From contig JABMMH010000085.1 in NCBI GenBank assembly GCA_013205645.1, forward strand, positions 1 to 36,358: a DNA stretch of 36,358 bases. The letters are read 5' to 3'. Below, piece after piece: positions 34,501-36,358 of this stretch. This DNA is from Polaromonas sp. Lineage in GTDB: Bacteria > Pseudomonadota > Gammaproteobacteria > Burkholderiales > Burkholderiaceae_C. The notes below the pieces were generated by a model that did not search any database, was not told where the DNA came from, and was given only the letters and a program-made list of their open reading frames with translations. Position 1 is the first letter of the stretch. The number at the start of each line of letters is the position of its first letter. A program made the position numbers and the translations under genes.

Positions 34501-36358
34501 ATCGCACCATTGGTGTTACCCGTGCGGTCCGCGGTGGTCACGCTGTTGACGTTGCCCAAGGTGCCGCTGGTGTCGCTGTTGGTTTCACTGTTGGGTGCTT
34601 GGCCCAAGGCGATCACACCCACGGAGGCGCTCACGCCGACCAGCGCGCCGGCACTGGCGGTCATGGTGTAAAGCTGCAAGTCCGCATCGCGCGTAGCGGT
34701 GACGGCCACCGAACCGCTGGCTTTGAGTGTGCTGTTGATGACCTTGGCATCGGTTCGGCTGCTGGCCACCAAGACATTGGCGGCGACACCGACGCCGACC
34801 GCACCAAAGGCCGATGAGCCGCCTTTGTCGCTGACCGTCATGGCGTCGCTGGTAGCCACCGTGACTGTTGTGGCGTTGACCGTCTGCGTGACGTTTTCTA
34901 AGCGCGCTTCGGTGGTGTTGCTCAGCAATGCCACGCCGGCCATGATGCCGACGCCGACAGCGCCAGCGCCGGCGTTGACCACGGTTTGATCGAGGCTGGT
35001 CATGGTGCTGGCGTTGACGCCCAGCGCGCCAGTCACTGTGAGGGTGCTGTCTTCTACGTAGGCTTTGACCGTGCTGTCAGAAATCGCCACGCCGACACTG
35101 CCACCAATGCCGACCGCACCGACACCCAGGCTGCCGGAGATCACATGCAGCAAGTTGTCACCGCGTGCGGTGACGCTCAAAGAAGCTGCGGTCAGCGTGT
35201 TGTTGTCAATGTAGGCCTTGGTTTCGGCGTTGGAGCGAGCGACCGAGCTGGTGGCTGAGACGCCGGCAAAAGCACCCCCAGCGACACCGGCGCTGAGAAC
35301 AGCTTGCGCCTGCGTGCTGCGGGCATTGACCGCCACAGCACCGCTGCTGGCCGTGGTGCTGCCGCCGTTGATATAGGCACTGGTGCTGCGCGACATCAAC
35401 GCGGTGTTCAGCGCGCCATTGCCGGCACCCCCGCCGCCAATAGAGGCGCCGGTGGCAAAGTCTGCCACCAGGGCGTTGTCAGCCGCACGAACATCGACAT
35501 CTTTCCCAGAAGTGGTGCGCGCACCGTCGATATAAGCCTTGGTGCTACCGGCCACTTGGTCAACGTTGATGACAATCCCCGCAGTCACACCCGCGGATCC
35601 AGCCAGGTTGACGCCGACGGTGCCGACACGCTCAATCGACGCAGCGTTGACCACTACGCCACGCGCATTGCGCGTGGCGTAAGCCGTGTCGGCAAAGACC
35701 GCACGACTGACACCGGTGATGCCGGACAAATCAGGCGTGCTCTGCAGCGTGGCGTCTTTTTCGGTGATGTAGCTGGCGTCGTTGGCGTTGGCCGTGACTT
35801 GGGTGCCGGCCCCGGAAATATGCGCATCGGTGGTGCCCTTCAAGGTGTTGACCACGCTGACCGCACCAATGCCCACCGCGCCGACGCCCACACCGAGGGC
35901 GCCACCTGACGCTTCAATCAAGTCGTCCGCAAAGGCGAGCACGCCGACGTTGTTGTAGGCCGTGACCGTGGCATTCGAATCGATGAAGGCGCTGGTGTTG
36001 CTGGTCAGTTTATTGACCACCACCGAACCGGCTGCGGCCGCCGCACCGCCCGCCACACCGACGCCAACCGTCTTGATGACGTCCGTGCTACTGGCACTGA
36101 GCAGCACCGAGCCGAGCGTAGAGGTCACCGTGGTGCCGGACACCCCCGCCTCGGTGCTGGTGTCGAGTTGGTTCACGCCGATGCTGGCGGCAACACTCAC
36201 CGCCCCGGAAAGCGCGCCGGTGACCGCATAAGTATGGATGTCGGACTCGTTGATGGCGCTAACCGATACATCGCCCGTTGTGGCTGTCGCAGAACCACCG
36301 ACCATCGTCGCGCTGGCCGTATTTCCCAAGAGGGATACTGCGACACCGGCACCTACAC
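25596..36358 (-). CDS. Giant two-partner-secreted filamentous adhesin (LktA-like TpsA), N-terminus off the right edge
   Basis: At least 3,586 residues in one open frame; the start, signal peptide and TPS domain lie beyond 36358. The first third visible (36358 to about 32400) is a series of roughly 50-80 residue modules with Gly/Val/Ala segments of the type GVGAVGIGGSVGVAIS, alternating with Thr/Ser-rich strands, typical of LktA-type adhesins. The middle (about 32400-28000) is unique and has a helical insert near 29260-28800 (RTYDELLGAWNKM, YKDYWAMRG) and four cysteines. The last part (about 27800-25900) has about 65-residue beta-helix repeats (LRDDNGFNL, TGNVTQSAAI, NVVGTL). The C-terminus is a Pro/Ala/Val/Lys tail without a barrel. 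It should be a surface fibre for adhesion, exported by the TpsB just downstream. The LktA-like family call is from motif style. Confidence 0.9.
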   Translation of the reverse strand, partial: VGAGVAVSLLGNTASATMVGGSATATTGDVSVSAINESDIHTYAVTGALSGAVSVAASIGVNQLDTSTEAGVSGTTVTSTLGSVLLSASSTDVIKTVGVGVAGGAAAAAGSVVVNKLTSNTSAFIDSNATVTAYNNVGVLAFADDLIEASGGALGVGVGAVGIGAVSVVNTLKGTTDAHISGAGTQVTANANDASYITEKDATLQSTPDLSGITGVSRAVFADTAYATRNARGVVVNAASIERVGTVGVNLAGSAGVTAGIVINVDQVAGSTKAYIDGARTTSGKDVDVRAADNALVADFATGASIGGGGAGNGALNTALMSRSTSAYINGGSTTASSGAVAVNARSTQAQAVLSAGVAGGAFAGVSATSSVARSNAETKAYIDNNTLTAASLSVTARGDNLLHVISGSLGVGAVGIGGSVGVAISDSTVKAYVEDSTLTVTGALGVNASTMTSLDQTVVNAGAGAVGVGIMAGVALLSNTTEARLENVTQTVNATTVTVATSDAMTVSDKGGSSAFGAVGVGVAANVLVASSRTDAKVINSTLKASGSVAVTATRDADLQLYTMTASAGALVGVSASVGVIALGQAPNSETNSDTSGTLGNVNSVTTADRTGNTNGAMSSGETTSSNAAASYQTQTKVNAGAADATTATITGGSVTSGGLSVTAAQHVDTLNMAGGVAGGYFGAGVGAAVAVTSYGSAIEASVSGTAVSQGSNAVTVQASSDDKNSGTTRDKANRVITFAGGAGFVGIGAAVGIATNNTQVHAGLAGTVTASSVNVTASDSASVKSEAYGAAVGSGAVGVARADATNTGTVIAEIGGSISTSGAVNITASRSGDTAANTVASAAGIIAGAGADAHATSSGNVTARINDSATVNSTGQMVSVSASDSADARAQSIAAAVAILGTVGVSTSTASLDANVTAKLGSNASVTAAGLNLSSASDGSAVSYSTAAGGGLLFGANAVVSQTNVGGDVLTQVGGGSVFNITGDVNISAADTLSGTATSIAVQGGFVAVGAAVSHVTVGGTLRTDAGGVSGITGSVGGALNISTSGQEFAEANATAGSGGVIAGAAAVALTDTSRTTSTQLTYGNAGTVATAGAISVSADDTANVTGHVDSLQASLVGAAGGSVTHTINNSVSSALGDASNLSTHALEITARNAVVKPSQDSDVSAGSGGVVGAAAALSNTNITGLSSLAQIGNNAHVTVTGTYADPGTFNVAARNNVDASAAVKLIAAGLIVGAGGEANIHATGDSSVGGLLATASMGSNSSVDVLGNITFSALSQSNLNTSTSTSTYGLAAAAAGDANAIIANTNNVTIGTGSTITGTDYVSFLAGVDSSGRTNVANANSTVDLYNKTAFPISATPNPTSAVDVNNNITINASSVRTAGTVYLTTEEGTHITKAKGTGKDLYTEALKAVGDAFGVDLNLELNGGNASRNNVTGVARLNGGTIEAGANNIQRITFDENGNVVTATKVGNISYTKSVEDLVGNGVAYLNKLYAQRSQYGDNAQIGALIEYYETQLLAGGFADTQTRPDGSTYVTARDSVPANYITLNDVYARSGNIVVAANRFGGTGSLIANADNEITIINNSPYQLRVKDLIVDSTGGFIKYNGANVRTNADIAALNPRTGTPVAAFGKMESIDPTVAAGSVQPIINLSSTWTPAVLPAATSDADATAKLAADPLYDDRGRAPDIRVAGHLYNRLGAVNVSNTNGSVIIAPDVAGYTPLIEGATTNVSSGREVFLDSPSAFYSIGGDPKSLYLGTFTADDKTRVAAAGLNGNVCASGDVLGTSSNPITSLNTSCYHPGTGGIFASGAVFLSAKYLNINGTVQSGQPDWNVTLSAAQNALMDTQRVNYLRYGGTSRFSIAGNLSAGIPNTYYNAATDRIEVAPIAATGGSVNLVGYIMNTAGGQIKVMDGHGRIAVTNNTNRAIDILGLDAGNVSGKVVITDLGKTYLVDDKTVNAVTTISSTRDAAGVATYTSVTTKGRRGAVDSSTSSASPTAFNYNPFAGTTYSWLSGFSKSIKTHYYWESSSYLWGASGGWDKSRANDTVISGDPTQPPIPLLEAEYVTAPLPSHVTASEPSLTNRWFMSKFFRLTPPTPPVLDFNVTWRSVTTAEATMTGSRDWHKCGFLCFKRTNYRTEDWVQGQRDYFTTSVRADRAIPISFIGYDKGLLNVTSLTGDINIAGAITNKFGAVNLTSTGGSITQTAAAAQITADSISLVSANGIGTDAGPINVQILNTAGGIGLNATTGRGDIVVNSTGTADLLVGKIVTPVANGGHVTVKAYNGIIGMTQAAGVVNVEGAKIDLNSTVGTIGSAGTALTIKTRDDSYLGGLSAKAAQDINIKQTTGNLWLNTVESSSGNVTIEAAAGSLYDGNHTAVRDQRTYDELLGAWNKMSLRSADPAANAAALQVQLDAVKIRNNQAYKDYWAMRGTAAYNPDFHYSASASEITALGLDTSAKIAAYNSQKTTDYQTTHARLVATSADATFNPSYSYVLTAQETTDLSSGSSWTDAQLATSMPKGLLFKENTNTITLIKENNISSNLAVTLKASGTIGRYDGQIIIDPRTPMSDDQKVALTAAESKDVSFQYFNSSNVLLGTGSVALSTAISTRNTLQAKKNAGGTLTGSETTELASYTAMNLPSSGGYNKIAVNQNSALNTKSSQLTAQANGFVYLSSLDNSINIKSVTSGVTTGDGNIRVTSLNNIYNVAGSGVVAISGRGAILEAANGVIGTADAPLLVNLGAGTLTARSAGNMYITQSALNTMNVAEVYSPSNVFLTAASGIRDARGASPLAVKAANITLISSAGTIGTALNPLAVATVDTSTTGGVVNATASAANMGIYLTRDTDATDTTHELRVGTISGKGDIEVTSLAGLRVVGSITGGTSTSHHLSLQAGRDLALDGKVTETGTLSLIATGNPSTVTQMQAFQANALSLSGSTAAFSLWQPGNQFSKLAANVGSLTLRDLDGYAITSVTKFPTMGLASSTLSGITASGGVYLTAAPMLGVKIVTAPTVTQDQAIVAGSLNLFGDNAVFNLGLGTNRLIVGSTPGSLTGKVSGLVFASNSAYSLSDLTGLSSLSLTVGTGVTATGVATVSAASPLTTPLLTLNGPGSFNLLGTVDNVTSQNVAKLQTGTGALGLNTLSYRSDRLGALGALVASNGITLSTTGSLAQVAGTTVVTPTLTLQGVSGSYDLSLSNNLITNLVASTGNLRLRDDNGFNLSSASVTGTLWLQSTGNVTQSAAITASQLDLNGTNANYQFGGYSNVVGTLKGATTTVTYKGLANYAVGALGFTTLDLSSTGMVSQVGALTGTASSTLTLRGTGQFQLGSLNNNVGTLSNVGTAAAINLLDNTGFQVAALNATALTLQSNGVVTQTAAITAPTLKLASAAATGDFRLNSFSNTLGTVSGSAGALSLRDDGGLTLGALSVTNQLTLVTAGSSVVNQTAAIKAGSLQLGATGALKTVGGIYTLNTYANSIGKLWGAGSSLALWDASSLSIGGTVGLSLSGVLSLKSTASVTATATNLSASQLALVGTTGIYDLTAALNATSATSMFASTSGTGASLKLVRGAVAAVPVVPAPAAPTVATLAKAKG
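25900..27800 (-). repeat. About 65-residue beta-helix repeats at the C-terminal end of the giant adhesin
   Basis: Successive units share a pattern of N..GTL, then LRLRD(D/N).GF, then L.L.S.G.VTQ.AAI.A..L.L. Examples are LRDDNGFNLSS, LLDNTGFQVAA and LRDDGGLTLGA. The limits are approximate because the repeats are diverged at both ends. Confidence 0.65.

Overview
This window looks like chromosomal DNA of a Gram-negative betaproteobacterium. I would place it in Burkholderiales, probably near Comamonadaceae (Rhodoferax/Polaromonas type), judging by the moderately high GC content, codon use and the type of MSHA-like and adhesin genes. That placement is inference. Nearly all genes are on the minus strand and nearly all make or move surface structures, so the window reads as an adhesion/biofilm island built from three different secretion machines.

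Left part, 1-7300 (minus strand): a complete type I secretion system, in transcription order TolC-like outer membrane channel, LapB/LssB-type ABC exporter and HlyD-type adaptor. It is followed directly by the N-terminal 763 residues of a large repetitive secreted adhesin that runs off the left edge. The adhesin has an unusual internal lipobox (Cys101, followed by a glycine run).

Decay zone, 7300-8960: a plus-strand exonuclease III gene that has lost both its ATG and, through an in-frame TGA, its catalytic-histidine tail. After it come a clear intrinsic terminator, a perfect 12-bp inverted repeat, and overlapping C-terminal scraps of two other genes, one of them a FAD-linked oxidase. This is a rearrangement scar between the two adhesion clusters.

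Middle part, 8907-23727 (minus strand): an MSHA/type II-like pilus assembly locus. Three tandem paralogous prepilins come first. An operon with mostly 1-4 bp overlaps follows: MshI/PilM-PilN-like protein, MshE ATPase, MshG platform protein, a large 502-residue pseudopilin, MshJ-like and MshK/PilP-like proteins, MshL secretin, MshM AAA ATPase, MshN TPR protein, a fourth paralogous prepilin and a Sel1-repeat protein. No retraction ATPase or prepilin peptidase is present. All four paralogous prepilins carry an acidic D-x-D-x-(D/N)-G loop with a conserved cysteine, suggesting calcium- and disulfide-stabilised pilins.

Right part, 23909-36358 (minus strand): a two-partner (type Vb) secretion pair, with the giant filamentous adhesin (at least 3,586 residues, N-terminus beyond the right edge) upstream of its TpsB transporter. 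The two genes are 34 bp apart. The pilin array begins 181 AT-rich bases downstream of the transporter.

Taken together, the most interesting candidate for an undescribed system is the MSHA-like machine with a duplicated family of calcium-loop prepilins and a Sel1 accessory protein, next to a giant TpsA adhesin and a T1SS adhesin with an unusual N-terminal anchor.
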